A DNA stretch of 64,000 nt from Sphingobacteriales bacterium. GTDB taxonomy: Bacteria > Bacteroidota > Bacteroidia > Chitinophagales > JADIYW01. Below are positions 16,162 through 25,279 of the stretch, piece after piece. The translations under genes were made by a program, and so were the position numbers. Location of the stretch: contig JADKIQ010000004.1 in assembly GCA_016721245.1 (NCBI GenBank), forward strand, positions 62,001 through 126,000, given 5' to 3'. A model generated the notes under the pieces. That model saw only the letters and a list, made by a program, of their open reading frames with translations, had not been told where the DNA came from and made no database searches. Position 1 is the stretch's first letter; each line of letters begins with the position of its first letter.

Positions 16162-17412
16162 TTAATCTTCCAATTCGTACTCTTTGATTTTTCTGTACAA
16201 AGTACGCTCTGAAATGCCTAAGTCTAATGCAGCATCTCGGCGTTTCCCCCGGTGTTTTTCAAGCGCTTTTAAAATCATGTTTTTTTCCATATCTGCTAAA
16301 GATAAACTCGTTTCCACACTCTCTTCTTCATATTGTGGTTCTTCGTTTATAATAATGGTCGGATTGGTACTGGTTGTAGATTCTATTACCGGTAACTGCT
16401 TAGCCGTATATACATTTGTATTGGCTATTGGAGCTGAACCGTGTTCAATATTTGCCACATCACTGAAATCAATTTTTGATGCATCGTAGTTGCCGCCGCT
16501 CATCTTCCAGACAAAACTCTTTAAATCATTCAAATCGTGTTTGATATCAAAAATCATTTTGTATAGTAATTCTCTGTCTGTAAAAGTGGAAGCTTCATTT
16601 GTATTCACCACCATAGGCAAATTAGAAGCATCGATGTTTGGAATAAATTTAGCGAGTTCTTCTTTGGTAACTATTTTATCTTTCGACAAAACAGATACTT
16701 GTTCCGCAATATTTTTCAGTTCACGGATATTTCCCGGGAAGCGGTAATTGATTAAGATTCCACGTGCATCATCAGCCAGCTGCACCGGCGGCATTCTGTA
16801 TTTCTCAGAAAAGTCAGAAGCAAATTTCCGGAACAACACCGCGATATCTTCTTTACGCTCGCGCAACGGCGGCACAAAAATCGGAACGGTATTTAAACGA
16901 TAGTATAAATCTTCTCTGAATTTCCCTTGTTTAATTAATTTAGGTAAATCAACATTCGTGGCAGCCAGTACACGCACATCTGTTTTCTGCACCACAGAGG
17001 AACCTACTTTCAAAAACTCACCACTTTCTAATAAACGTAGTAAACGTGCTTGCGTGCCAATCGGCATTTCACCGATTTCATCTAAGAAAATCGTGCCGCC
17101 GTTCACAGTTTCAAAATACCCTTTGCGTTTGTCGTGTGCGCCGGTAAATGCCCCTTTTTCATGACCAAATAATTCGGAATCTATCGTGCCTTCCGGAATC
17201 GCACCACAGTTTACCGCGATGAAATTCTCGTGCTTGCGTGTCGACAGATTATGTATGATTTGTGAAAAGACTTCTTTACCCACACCGCTTTCGCCGGTGA
17301 TTAATATAGATAAACTGGTAGGAGCCACACGTACCGCTACTTCCAGTGCTCTGTTGAGCGCCGGTGCGTTACCGATGATTCCAAATCGTTGTTTGACTGA
17401 TTGTAATTCCAT
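16162..17412 (-). CDS. Sigma-54-dependent transcriptional activator (AAA+ and Fis-type HTH)
   Basis: 416 residues. The AAA+ domain starts almost at the N-terminus: Walker A GESGVGKE, sigma-54 contact loop GAFTGAHDKRKG, Walker B GGTIFLDEIGEMP, and the arginine-finger region FREDLYYRLNTVPI. A Ser/Thr/Asn-rich linker follows and then a Fis-like HTH at the C-terminus (KHRGKRRDAALDLGISERTL). There is no N-terminal receiver or GAF domain, so its input signal is unclear. In Bacteroidota this regulator is regularly found between miaB and lptE. Confidence 0.93.
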   Translation of the reverse strand: MELQSVKQRFGIIGNAPALNRALEVAVRVAPTSLSILITGESGVGKEVFSQIIHNLSTRKHENFIAVNCGAIPEGTIDSELFGHEKGAFTGAHDKRKGYFETVNGGTIFLDEIGEMPIGTQARLLRLLESGEFLKVGSSVVQKTDVRVLAATNVDLPKLIKQGKFREDLYYRLNTVPIFVPPLRERKEDIAVLFRKFASDFSEKYRMPPVQLADDARGILINYRFPGNIRELKNIAEQVSVLSKDKIVTKEELAKFIPNIDASNLPMVVNTNEASTFTDRELLYKMIFDIKHDLNDLKSFVWKMSGGNYDASKIDFSDVANIEHGSAPIANTNVYTAKQLPVIESTTSTNPTIIINEEPQYEEESVETSLSLADMEKNMILKALEKHRGKRRDAALDLGISERTLYRKIKEYELED

Positions 17413-17419
17413 TTTTTTA

Positions 17420-17504
17420 ATTAACGATGCACAATTAACGATGTACGATTAACAATAATAAAAACGATAAAATTGCAGGAATTTTAATCGTTCATTGTTA
17501 ATTG
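17420..17504. repeat. AACGATT/GTTAAT-type simple dispersed repeat
   Basis: Spacer between miaB and the regulator gene, built from overlapping AATTAACGATG, GTACGATTAACAATA and TCGTTCATTGTTAATTG units. Related tracts occur near 4990-5040, 28752-28860 and 60597-60632. Confidence 0.6.
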
Positions 17505-18953
17505 TCAATTGCCAACTACTCTTCCTTTCAATGTTGCTTTGTTGGCACTTTCTATGTAAACATTAACATAGTCGCCTACTTTATGATTCCCTTTCGGAAA
17601 AATTATTACTTTATTTTGCTGATTTCGTCCGCACCATTCATCCTCATTCTTCTTAGATGTTTTTTCCACCAGCACCTCAAATGTTTTTCCAATATCATCT
17701 AAATTGTTTTGCAGTGAAAGCTGATACTGCACTTCCACAATTTCCGCCAGCCTGCGTTTTTTGGTTTCCAACGGCACATCGTCGGCATATTTTTTAGCTG
17801 CCATGGTGCCAGGGCGCTCAGAGTAATAATACATATAACTCATATCGTATTTTGCATACTGCATCATCGATATGGTGTCTAAATGCTCTTCTTCCGTTTC
17901 GCCGCAAAAGCCTGCAATCACGTCAGAAGAAATCCCGCAACCCGGGATAATTCGTCTGATGGCATCAATTCTGTTCAGATACCATTCTCTGTCGTAGGTT
18001 CTGTTCATACGCTCCAGACAAGCCGAATTTCCTGACTGTACCGGCAAATGAATGTAATTACAAATGTTGTGATATTTTGCAATCGTGTGCAACACATCAT
18101 CGCCAATATCTTTTGGATGCGATGTAGAAAAACGTACACGTAACAATGGATTCACCTGTGCAACGGCTTCTAATAATTGCGCAAAATTCATTAAGACAGC
18201 AGCTTCTTTATTGGTTTGATTTTCTTCGCCTTTCCATTTGTAAGAATCCACATTTTGTCCGAGTAAGGTCACTTCACGATAACCGCGATTGAATAAATCA
18301 TGTGCTTCCTGCACAATCGTTTCAGGATTTCTGCTGCGCTCACGGCCGCGCGTAAACGGTACTACGCAAAACGAACACATATTATCACAGCCGCGCATAA
18401 TGGAAATGAATGCGGTAACTCCGTTATTGTCTAAGCGAACCGGTGAAATATCTGCATAGGTTTCTTCCCGCGATAGCAACACATTAACGCCTTTTTGTCC
18501 GCCTTCCGCTTCTTCCAGTAATTCAGGTAAGGAACGGTACGCATCCGGACCGACCACGATGTCCACCAGTTTTTCTTCTTCCAGTAATTTTGATTTCAGG
18601 CGTTCTGCCATACAACCCAGAACACCCACCAGCATACCCGGTTTTTGTTTTTTTATCTGGTTGATGTTGGTTAAACGCATACGAACGGTTTGTTCGGCTT
18701 TCTCACGAATGGAACAGGTGTTTAATAACACTAAATCCGCATCAAATATATTGGTAGTAAGACCGTAACCTTGTTTTGCCAGAATGGAAGCCACAATTTC
18801 GCTGTCGCTGAAGTTCATAGCACAGCCATAGCTTTCAATATAGAAATGCTTGTTGTTTTTGAATTCAGACTCGTTTAAGGGTAAATTCAATGCTTCACCC
18901 TGACGCGTTTCGTCGTGTTTTTTCTGTTCGATATATTCTAAAAGTTCGCTCAT
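17505..18953 (-). CDS. miaB: tRNA-2-methylthio-N6-dimethylallyladenosine synthase
   Basis: 482 residues. It adds the 2-methylthio group to i6A37 of tRNA, using two Fe-S clusters and SAM. The N-terminal UPF0004 domain shows its cysteines in ESYGCAMN, LLNTCSIREKA and VLGCMAERL. The radical-SAM motif CxxxCxxC is RGCDNMCSFCVVPFTRG. A C-terminal TRAM domain ends the protein (VLVEKTSKKNEDEWCGRNQQ...GDYVNVYIESA). The TRSRGRE-type sequence FTRGRERSR is typical of MiaB. First gene of the run leading to lptE and secG. Confidence 0.96.
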   Translation of the reverse strand: MSELLEYIEQKKHDETRQGEALNLPLNESEFKNNKHFYIESYGCAMNFSDSEIVASILAKQGYGLTTNIFDADLVLLNTCSIREKAEQTVRMRLTNINQIKKQKPGMLVGVLGCMAERLKSKLLEEEKLVDIVVGPDAYRSLPELLEEAEGGQKGVNVLLSREETYADISPVRLDNNGVTAFISIMRGCDNMCSFCVVPFTRGRERSRNPETIVQEAHDLFNRGYREVTLLGQNVDSYKWKGEENQTNKEAAVLMNFAQLLEAVAQVNPLLRVRFSTSHPKDIGDDVLHTIAKYHNICNYIHLPVQSGNSACLERMNRTYDREWYLNRIDAIRRIIPGCGISSDVIAGFCGETEEEHLDTISMMQYAKYDMSYMYYYSERPGTMAAKKYADDVPLETKKRRLAEIVEVQYQLSLQNNLDDIGKTFEVLVEKTSKKNEDEWCGRNQQNKVIIFPKGNHKVGDYVNVYIESANKATLKGRVVGN

Positions 18954-19346
18954 TGCTAAGTTGTACGAGAAATTGTATCTATTGTATCAAAAAGGATGAC
19001 GAAGTTACGAAAAATAACCAAAAGTGACAAATTGGCAGAGGTTTTTATAGCAGATACATTTTCAGTTGTTTGGTTTGCTTTTTTGAATTTATTTGTATAT
19101 TGTAGCGAACACTTAGGATTGCAGTCGAAAGATTACCTTTGGGATCACAAGAGTTTGATAAACTTTAAACCGTTAGTTTAATCATTTACAATAGCAGTTT
19201 TATTCAAAGAGCAAAAGGCGTATTATTTTCAGTCAATGAATATTCCTTAAAATTCCTTAATTTTTCTTCTTTTGGAACTATCTGTAATACTTTTTAGTTT
19301 ATTCCGACGTATAAATGAGACGTAAGTTGTAAGGAATTTAAAAATA
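18954..19346. other. 393-nt spacer between divergent miaB and the DUF4407 pair
   Basis: AT-rich. No RNA gene, strong hairpin or full TAnnTTTG promoter is recognised. The short open frames in it (for example 18996-19181) have no leader or family features. It must hold the promoters of the two divergent units. Confidence 0.4.
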
Positions 19347-19991
19347 TTGACAACAACTATTATCATACTGGCAAGCATTTTATGTTTCTTTTTTTTAAGA
19401 AGAAAAAATAAGTCTGCGCCAAAAGATGTAATGCTTTCATCTTTTAATAACGAAGAAAACCTGAACGAGCCCATTTTCTCGTATTCTGTTTATACGGTGG
19501 ATGCCGTTTTAAATCATCGCTACTTAAATTATACGCACAAAGATTTTCCGAATCATGTTGGCATTTTGAAAGGTCAGTATCTGGAAATTGAATGGAATAT
19601 CCTGAATGCTGATTTAATTACCATCAGTGGTGTTGGCTTGGTGAAAGCAGTCGGCAGAAAAGCGTTTTATCCAACCGGAAATACTACTTACACTATTACT
19701 GCAAAAAACAAAGAATACGAATTATCGCAAACGATTTATGTACGCGTTTTTCCACTTAATGTCAGCGATCATTTAATTACTAAAATACCCAGTGTTCGTA
19801 TTCAATCACAACAATTTACCAAAACACCGGAAGTAACGAAACTACCTGTATTTACGGCAGATAAGCCGGTATTGAATACTGAAAAACCCAATGCGGTAAG
19901 TTTACATGAAGTATTGCAAAATAAAATTATAACAAGGTCTTTTACGCAAAAAATAAATGACTATTTATCCTTGAATAAACCAACTAACTAA
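19347..19991 (+). CDS. Hypothetical protein with one N-terminal membrane segment
   Basis: 214 residues starting at a TTG (TTG ACA ACA ACT). The N-terminus TTTIIILASILCFFFLRRKNK is a membrane anchor followed by positive charges, so the body is probably cytoplasmic. Residues 60-130 are beta-rich and Ig-like (GILKGQYLEIEWNILNADL, YTITAKNKEYELSQTIYVRV). The rest is a Lys/Pro/Thr-rich tail with a helical end. It ends 10 nt before the DUF4407 gene and is very likely cotranscribed with it. No family recognised. Confidence 0.65.
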   Translation: MTTTIIILASILCFFFLRRKNKSAPKDVMLSSFNNEENLNEPIFSYSVYTVDAVLNHRYLNYTHKDFPNHVGILKGQYLEIEWNILNADLITISGVGLVKAVGRKAFYPTGNTTYTITAKNKEYELSQTIYVRVFPLNVSDHLITKIPSVRIQSQQFTKTPEVTKLPVFTADKPVLNTEKPNAVSLHEVLQNKIITRSFTQKINDYLSLNKPTN

Positions 19992-20001
19992 AATAACCAG
20001 G

Positions 20002-21180
20002 ATGGAAGAATTTAAAAACAACACGAGTTATCCGATAAATAAGGTCAGTGGCTTTACCAGATTTTTCTGGTGGTGCTCCGGTGCCAACCAGGATGTGCTG
20101 ATAGATTGTCCGCAATCGGAACACAATAAATATGTAGGTATAGGCGCAACGGTTTTCTTTACCGGTGTGCTGGCGACGATTTCCGGAGGCTATGCTTTAT
20201 TCAGCGTATTTAAAAGTGTGTATCCGGCTATTGCGTTCGGTATTATCTGGGGAATGGTCATCTTTAATTTGGACAGATTTATTGTTTCCACTTTACGCAA
20301 AGACGAGTTGTTCTGGAATGAATTCAAGCTGGTGTTGCCGCGATTGATACTGGCGGTGATTCTAGCCATCGTCATTTCAAAACCACTGGAATTAAAAATA
20401 TTTGAGAAAGAAATTGCGCAAAAAGTAGAGGAGCAGCAACGCGAATTTGCAATAAATGCGCAGCGAAAAACAGAGCAGCAGTTTAATCCGGTGATGGATA
20501 GTTTGCGCGGAGAAATTGATTTGTATAAAAATGAAATCGCTAAAGTTTCCACGGCCAGAGATTCCTTATATACAGCCTTTATTGGCGAAGCGGAAGGCAC
20601 GCGCGGTACGAACAAATTAGGCAAAGGTCCGGTGTTTAAAGAGAAGAAACAGCAGTACGACAAGATAGAGCTGGAGATGAAAGACATGCAGGCAAAATAT
20701 CAGCCGCTGATTGACGAACGCGAAAAACAGATACTGGCGGCGAAAGCGCAGCGCGATACAGCGGTGGCAAAAGCACAACCGGCCATTGCAGGCTACGACG
20801 GATTGATGGCACGTTTGGATGGTTTGGCGAAGTTGCCGCAAACGCCGAGTCTGTTCATTATGCTGTTGTTTATCTGTATTGAAACTGCTCCGGTTTTATC
20901 CAAGTTGTTTTCATCCAAAGGGCCTTACGATGAGAAGCTGAAAAACATAGAACACGAAATCGAATTGAGCACGATAGAAAATATTAATTACAGGAATCAC
21001 GAACTCAATAAAAAACTGACGCTTTCTACGAATATCGACAAAGCGCAGATAGAGCAGGAGATTTTAACTAATAAAGAGTCGCTGAAAGTGGTTTCTGAGG
21101 CGCATTTGGAACTGACAAAAGAAATGGTAAACGACTGGCTGGAAAAAGAGAAGGCAAATTTGAAGAAGGATAAGGTTTAG
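20002..21180 (+). CDS. DUF4407 membrane protein with long coiled coil
   Basis: 392 residues. The N-terminal part GFTRFFWWCSGANQDVL and FNLDRFIVST are signatures of DUF4407. Membrane segments lie at about 48-70, 75-95, 112-130 and 285-305 (SLFIMLLFICIETAPVLSKL). Between the third and fourth is a long Glu/Lys/Gln-rich coiled coil (about 135-265), and a second helical region forms the C-terminus. Function of the family is unknown. It is preceded by the single-span Ig-like protein gene. Its stop codon overlaps the convergent OstA-like gene (shared TTAG). Confidence 0.85.
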   Translation: MEEFKNNTSYPINKVSGFTRFFWWCSGANQDVLIDCPQSEHNKYVGIGATVFFTGVLATISGGYALFSVFKSVYPAIAFGIIWGMVIFNLDRFIVSTLRKDELFWNEFKLVLPRLILAVILAIVISKPLELKIFEKEIAQKVEEQQREFAINAQRKTEQQFNPVMDSLRGEIDLYKNEIAKVSTARDSLYTAFIGEAEGTRGTNKLGKGPVFKEKKQQYDKIELEMKDMQAKYQPLIDEREKQILAAKAQRDTAVAKAQPAIAGYDGLMARLDGLAKLPQTPSLFIMLLFICIETAPVLSKLFSSKGPYDEKLKNIEHEIELSTIENINYRNHELNKKLTLSTNIDKAQIEQEILTNKESLKVVSEAHLELTKEMVNDWLEKEKANLKKDKV

Positions 21181-22877
21181 TTTTTAATCTCTTCCTCTTT
21201 CTTTTCCTCAACCACTACCACTTTTTTGGGTTGTCCGGCAATGTATTTCTCGTATTGGCTTTTATCACGAATAACATCATATTTGGTCAGTGGTTGTTTG
21301 TCTCCGTACCATTTGAAACCTTCTAATCTAAAGGTTTCCGGTGTGATTTTTTTCATGGGCGTAAATTCAGCCTCAGGCGTACCGGTTAACTTTATACGGT
21401 TCACATCATCCTTTTCAAAAGATACGGTAATAAATGCAGAGGTGGATTTGTTGGCTCCGTTATAAGCGCCATTATCTTTTATAAAATAAATACTTTCCGC
21501 ATTGCCATCTACTTCCACTTTCTGTATCTTTTTGTTGGAAATAAACGCCTGCATGAATTTGCCCTTTATCTGGTTGTAAATATCCTTATCCTGCAGGTTG
21601 ATGATAAATGCATTGCCGAAAATATCCACCCTGCTGATTTCTTTATTGGTATTGTACAGATAAATGGAATCGCCCGTAATCTGGGTAGAATCCATCCACA
21701 TCACCGGATTTATATAGAGTTTGAAGATGGAATCTTTTTCCGAATAAAACATAGAATCGGCACTGGCGCTCATTTCTCCCTGTATCATCTTCATATGATA
21801 ATAGGCTTTCAGGATTTTTATCGAATCATTGCTGCTGATGGTGTCATTATTTAAAACAGAATCTTCCACCGCAATTTTGTACGTCAGTAAAGTATCGGCA
21901 CTCAGATACATGGTATCTTTTTCATCTTCGGAAACCGTTATCATCAGCGGATCTTTGTAGGCTTTTACATATGATTTATTTTCATCAGAATAGACGTAAT
22001 TACTCAGAATCGTAGTGCGTTCCGAACTGTCACTGTATACAACATCTCCTTGCGCAACGGCAATTTTTGTTTTATTGTCGTAATCAATATTTTCAGCTTT
22101 TACAGAAGCATCACCCTTTTTTATGACGGCATTATTTCCAAAAAACGCTTTTTCATTTTTGGTATCGTAATAACCGCTATTGGTGACAATGATATTGCTG
22201 TCTTTATCAATGATGGTTGTTTTGGTAATAAAATAAGCGATTTCCTTGTCCGTATTATACCGCATGGAATCGGCATAGATAGTTCTTTCGGGTGTTTTTA
22301 ATACCACATCGCCGTAAAACACTGCTTCGCTTTTCTGATGATAATAATAGCCAATTGCACTGGTGATGGTTGTTTCTTTATTCACAATGCGCCCGCCGCT
22401 CATATAATTTCCCACATCGGTTTCCGTATTATAATTCAATTCCGGTGTCGTTAATATCATCGTCTTGTCACGCATGGAGCACATGCCGGTAAGTCTGCCT
22501 AATTTCTGGTCGCCGAAATATTCCAGAAAATTACCCCAAACGTCTATGCTATCGCCTTTCTGTATATGCACTTGTTTACCGAATGCGGTCATATAATTGG
22601 CATCAATATCAATAACGGCACTGTCGCAAAACATCAGCGCATTTTCATGCCTCAGTTTTACATTTCCAATCAGTTTTCGGTATTTGCCCAGTTCCTGCGT
22701 TTGAAATAAAAGAGAATCCGACTTAAGAATTTCAATTTTCTTTTTTCGGGAGGTATCTTTTGGCGGCGGCGGGAAATAAATAGATTTTTGTGCAAAGACA
22801 TTCAATAAAAAAAAGAAGCAAACTCCTGATAAAAGTAATTTACGCAGTAAAAAACGGTATGTAGACGAATTTTTCAA
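21177..22877 (-). CDS. OstA-like protein (LptA/OstA beta-jellyroll family)
   Basis: About 566 residues from a TTG at 22877 (KNSSTYRFLLRKLLLSGVCFF, a signal peptide ending LNVFAQ). The repeated beta strands are typical of OstA/LptA: GNVKLRHENALMFCDSAVID, GNFLEYFGD, GDVVLKTPERTIYADSM, NAVIKKGDASVKAENIDYD, AQGDVVYSDS. It probably helps carry LPS across the periplasm with LptD and LptE in this window. An earlier in-frame TTG at 22904 lies inside the terminator hairpin of the upstream MCE gene and is unlikely to be the start. The C-terminus is Lys/Glu-rich. Confidence 0.85.
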   Translation of the reverse strand: MKNSSTYRFLLRKLLLSGVCFFFLLNVFAQKSIYFPPPPKDTSRKKKIEILKSDSLLFQTQELGKYRKLIGNVKLRHENALMFCDSAVIDIDANYMTAFGKQVHIQKGDSIDVWGNFLEYFGDQKLGRLTGMCSMRDKTMILTTPELNYNTETDVGNYMSGGRIVNKETTITSAIGYYYHQKSEAVFYGDVVLKTPERTIYADSMRYNTDKEIAYFITKTTIIDKDSNIIVTNSGYYDTKNEKAFFGNNAVIKKGDASVKAENIDYDNKTKIAVAQGDVVYSDSSERTTILSNYVYSDENKSYVKAYKDPLMITVSEDEKDTMYLSADTLLTYKIAVEDSVLNNDTISSNDSIKILKAYYHMKMIQGEMSASADSMFYSEKDSIFKLYINPVMWMDSTQITGDSIYLYNTNKEISRVDIFGNAFIINLQDKDIYNQIKGKFMQAFISNKKIQKVEVDGNAESIYFIKDNGAYNGANKSTSAFITVSFEKDDVNRIKLTGTPEAEFTPMKKITPETFRLEGFKWYGDKQPLTKYDVIRDKSQYEKYIAGQPKKVVVVEEKKEEEIKN

Positions 22878-22880
22878 AAT

Positions 22881-22909
22881 AAAAAAGCCATTGCGAATAT
22901 ACAATGGCT
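22881..22909 (-). terminator. Rho-independent terminator after the MCE gene
   Basis: Stem AGCCATTG/CAATGGCT (22886-22893 and 22902-22909) with an 8-nt loop, followed on the minus strand by TTTTTT (22881-22886). It lies 20 nt past the MCE stop and just before the OstA-like start. Confidence 0.75.
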
Positions 22910-22929
22910 AAAATAATAAACTGTTTTAT

Positions 22930-23976
22930 TTATTTCACTTTCTTCGCAGCTTTAGGATTATTATCTAAAAACTGCTGAACAGATGTATCGGTAATGGTAA
23001 TCGTTCTGCTTTTGTCTATCAGGGATAAACTGATGTATTTCTTAGGATTTGCTTTTAAATCCGTTAGTACTGCATTCAACGACTGAATAGTTTTCGTAAT
23101 GTCTTTGTAGGCACCGTCTTCTTTCAGTAATTTGGATATAGAACCGTCACCGTCGTTAATTAGTGACAACGTTTTCTTTAATTGCTCTAGTGTGCCTTTG
23201 GCGCTTTCAATGGTAGGAGCTAATTCTAAAGAAGCAATTTTTCCAGAGAAGGTCTGGAAATTAGTTAAGATAGAATCCAGTTTTCCGGATTCAGCAGTTA
23301 GTCGGCTCACATTTTTCATGATAGCATCAATATTTGCCTTGTTATCCGTCAACGTACCATTCAAAGTGCTGATCATTTTATCTGCATTTCCTGCAAGTTT
23401 ATTTACGGATTGAAGGGTAACGCTAAGGTCGCCCACTGCTTTTTTCAATAAACTATTTTCACCGGATCCTAATTGTGTATTTAAGTTAGACGCCAAAGCC
23501 TGAAAAGAACCGAGTGTACTGTCGATTCTTGGTTTTAACTGTGTAATTAAATCTACACCCTGGTCTATGGAGTTTCCTTTTACGATACATGACAAGGTAT
23601 CTGTTTCTTTAGATTCTGAGTTACTGGTTCCTCGCACCAATCCTACTCCCATTTTACCTAACATATCCAACGCGTAAATAATAAACTTACTGTCCTTCGG
23701 AATCACTACGTCTTTATTTAATTTTAAAGCCACGATTGCCTTGTATGGGAAGTTTGGACTGTTAGATATTGTTATATCGCTTACCCTGCCAATCGGAACA
23801 TCATTCTCCAGTACAGGACTTGAAGGAGTAATACCTGGTACACGGTCTGCGACGATATACACATATTTACTTCTGGTAAATAAGCTTTCACCCTGCAGGT
23901 ATTTAAAGCCTAAGATGAATAAAGCGATACCAACAATGGTGAGTGCGCCAACTAAGATTTCGTTTTTGTTTTCCAA
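22930..23976 (-). CDS. MCE-family (MlaD-like) lipid-transport protein
   Basis: 348 residues. One N-terminal membrane span (ILVGALTIVGIALFILGFKYL) is followed by the MCE domain (SKYVYIVADRVPGITPSSPV, ENDVPIGRVSDI, VVIPKDSKFIIYALDMLGK). A long helical region extends to the C-terminus (LSVTLQSVNKLAGNADKMIS). MCE proteins form hexameric shuttles or needles for phospholipids between the membranes. The start is a TTG (TTG GAA AAC). The genes around it are for outer-membrane assembly; no permease or ATPase partner is adjacent. Confidence 0.9.
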   Translation of the reverse strand: MENKNEILVGALTIVGIALFILGFKYLQGESLFTRSKYVYIVADRVPGITPSSPVLENDVPIGRVSDITISNSPNFPYKAIVALKLNKDVVIPKDSKFIIYALDMLGKMGVGLVRGTSNSESKETDTLSCIVKGNSIDQGVDLITQLKPRIDSTLGSFQALASNLNTQLGSGENSLLKKAVGDLSVTLQSVNKLAGNADKMISTLNGTLTDNKANIDAIMKNVSRLTAESGKLDSILTNFQTFSGKIASLELAPTIESAKGTLEQLKKTLSLINDGDGSISKLLKEDGAYKDITKTIQSLNAVLTDLKANPKKYISLSLIDKSRTITITDTSVQQFLDNNPKAAKKVK

Positions 23977-24066
23977 GGAGTCCGGTTTTAAGAATCACCA
24001 AATATAAGCAGAAAAATATAATATTCGTACTTTCAAGATTAAGCTAATTATAAGGAAAAACAAAAC

Positions 24067-25275
24067 CTACTGCAAATAGTTTTTAGCTTCTGAGGCAGAT
24101 AATTTTTTTCCGTCTTTGTAAACCACGATAAATGCATCTTTATATCCGGATGCTTTTACCTTTTTTAAAACCTTGTTTGCCAGGTCAAAATCACTGAAAG
24201 GTGCGTAGGCATATTTGTAAACACCATCTGCTTTTTCATATTTAAGATTGCTGTACAAATCGTACGCTTTATCTGATTTTGGCAATAGTTTAGTGGTAGA
24301 TTTTATCTGTACTTTGTAAATGATTCCTTTTTCAGAAGTGGTTTCTTTGGGTTCAGTGGTTTGTTTTACCGGCGTTTGTGTTTTGGGCGTATTTACTATT
24401 GGTTTTGAATTGATTAGCTCCGGTTCTATGTCATTTATTATACTACCTTGCTGATTTTCAATGACTGGGGGAATTAATTTATTTCCTTTTTCCACGGTGA
24501 TTTTATAGTCGTCAAAAGCATGGAAAATAGCACCTGCAATATCTTCTTGTCCATCTTTAGAAATCAAAAATTTTTCTTCTTCTTTATTGGTAAGAAATCC
24601 TGTTTCTATTAAAATTGACGGACAAGTAGTACGATAAAGTACCCAAAATCCTGCTTGTTTCACACCTCGGTTAAAACGATTTAGTTTGTTAGTGAATTGT
24701 TCCTGAACTTTACTGGCTAAGAAAGTACTTTGCTCAATATTGGCATTTTGTGCCAAAGAAAGTGCAATCATCGCTTCCGGCGAGTCCGGATCGAAACCTT
24801 CATATGTTTTTTCGTAATTTTCCTCTAGCTTAATAACCGCATTTTCCCGTTTTGCCACATCTAAGTTGGCTTGAGATACGTGTAAACCCATCAAAAATGT
24901 CTCTGTTCCGATGGCTTTGCTAGGTCCTGAGTTGCAATGTACGCTGATAAAAAGGTCAGCATTATTATTGTTAGCTAGTAATGCTCTATCCTGTAAAGTG
25001 ATAAAAACATCTGTTTTTCGTGTGTAAAGCACTTTTACATCAGGATATTTTTCCTCAATCATTTTACCTAAAGCAAGAACTACTTTTAAGGTAACATCTT
25101 TTTCATGAGAATGGAGAGAACCATTGCAACCACCGTCGTGACCACCGTGTCCGGCATCCAGAACAATCGTCTTAATTTTATAACTCGCAGCATTTTTTGA
25201 GACACATTGTCCAATAGTGTGAATAGATAATAGAAATATTAAGCAAGCAATCCGTATTTTTGACGTTTTAAACAT
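24067..25275 (-). CDS. N-acetylmuramoyl-L-alanine amidase (Amidase_3) with C-terminal SPOR-like domain
   Basis: About 402 residues from MFKTSKIRIACLIFLLSIH, a signal peptide; another ATG at 25290 is possible. Amidase_3 zinc-binding features are visible: VLDAGHGGHDGG (His, then Glu in HEKDVTLKV), SVHCNSG, and the catalytic-Glu region SILIETGFLTNKEE. It cleaves the amide bond between MurNAc and the peptide in the periplasm. The C-terminal 75 residues (YKVQIKSTTKLL...SGYKDAFIVVYKDGKKL) look like a SPOR domain that would target division sites. It is divergent from lptD with almost no space between them. Confidence 0.93.
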   Translation of the reverse strand: MFKTSKIRIACLIFLLSIHTIGQCVSKNAASYKIKTIVLDAGHGGHDGGCNGSLHSHEKDVTLKVVLALGKMIEEKYPDVKVLYTRKTDVFITLQDRALLANNNNADLFISVHCNSGPSKAIGTETFLMGLHVSQANLDVAKRENAVIKLEENYEKTYEGFDPDSPEAMIALSLAQNANIEQSTFLASKVQEQFTNKLNRFNRGVKQAGFWVLYRTTCPSILIETGFLTNKEEEKFLISKDGQEDIAGAIFHAFDDYKITVEKGNKLIPPVIENQQGSIINDIEPELINSKPIVNTPKTQTPVKQTTEPKETTSEKGIIYKVQIKSTTKLLPKSDKAYDLYSNLKYEKADGVYKYAYAPFSDFDLANKVLKKVKASGYKDAFIVVYKDGKKLSASEAKNYLQ

Positions 25276-25279
25276 ACAT

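Noticed and set aside
18996..19181. 61-aa plus-strand frame upstream of the DUF4407 pair
   Set aside because: No ribosome-binding or family signal; codons look like non-coding AT-rich DNA.
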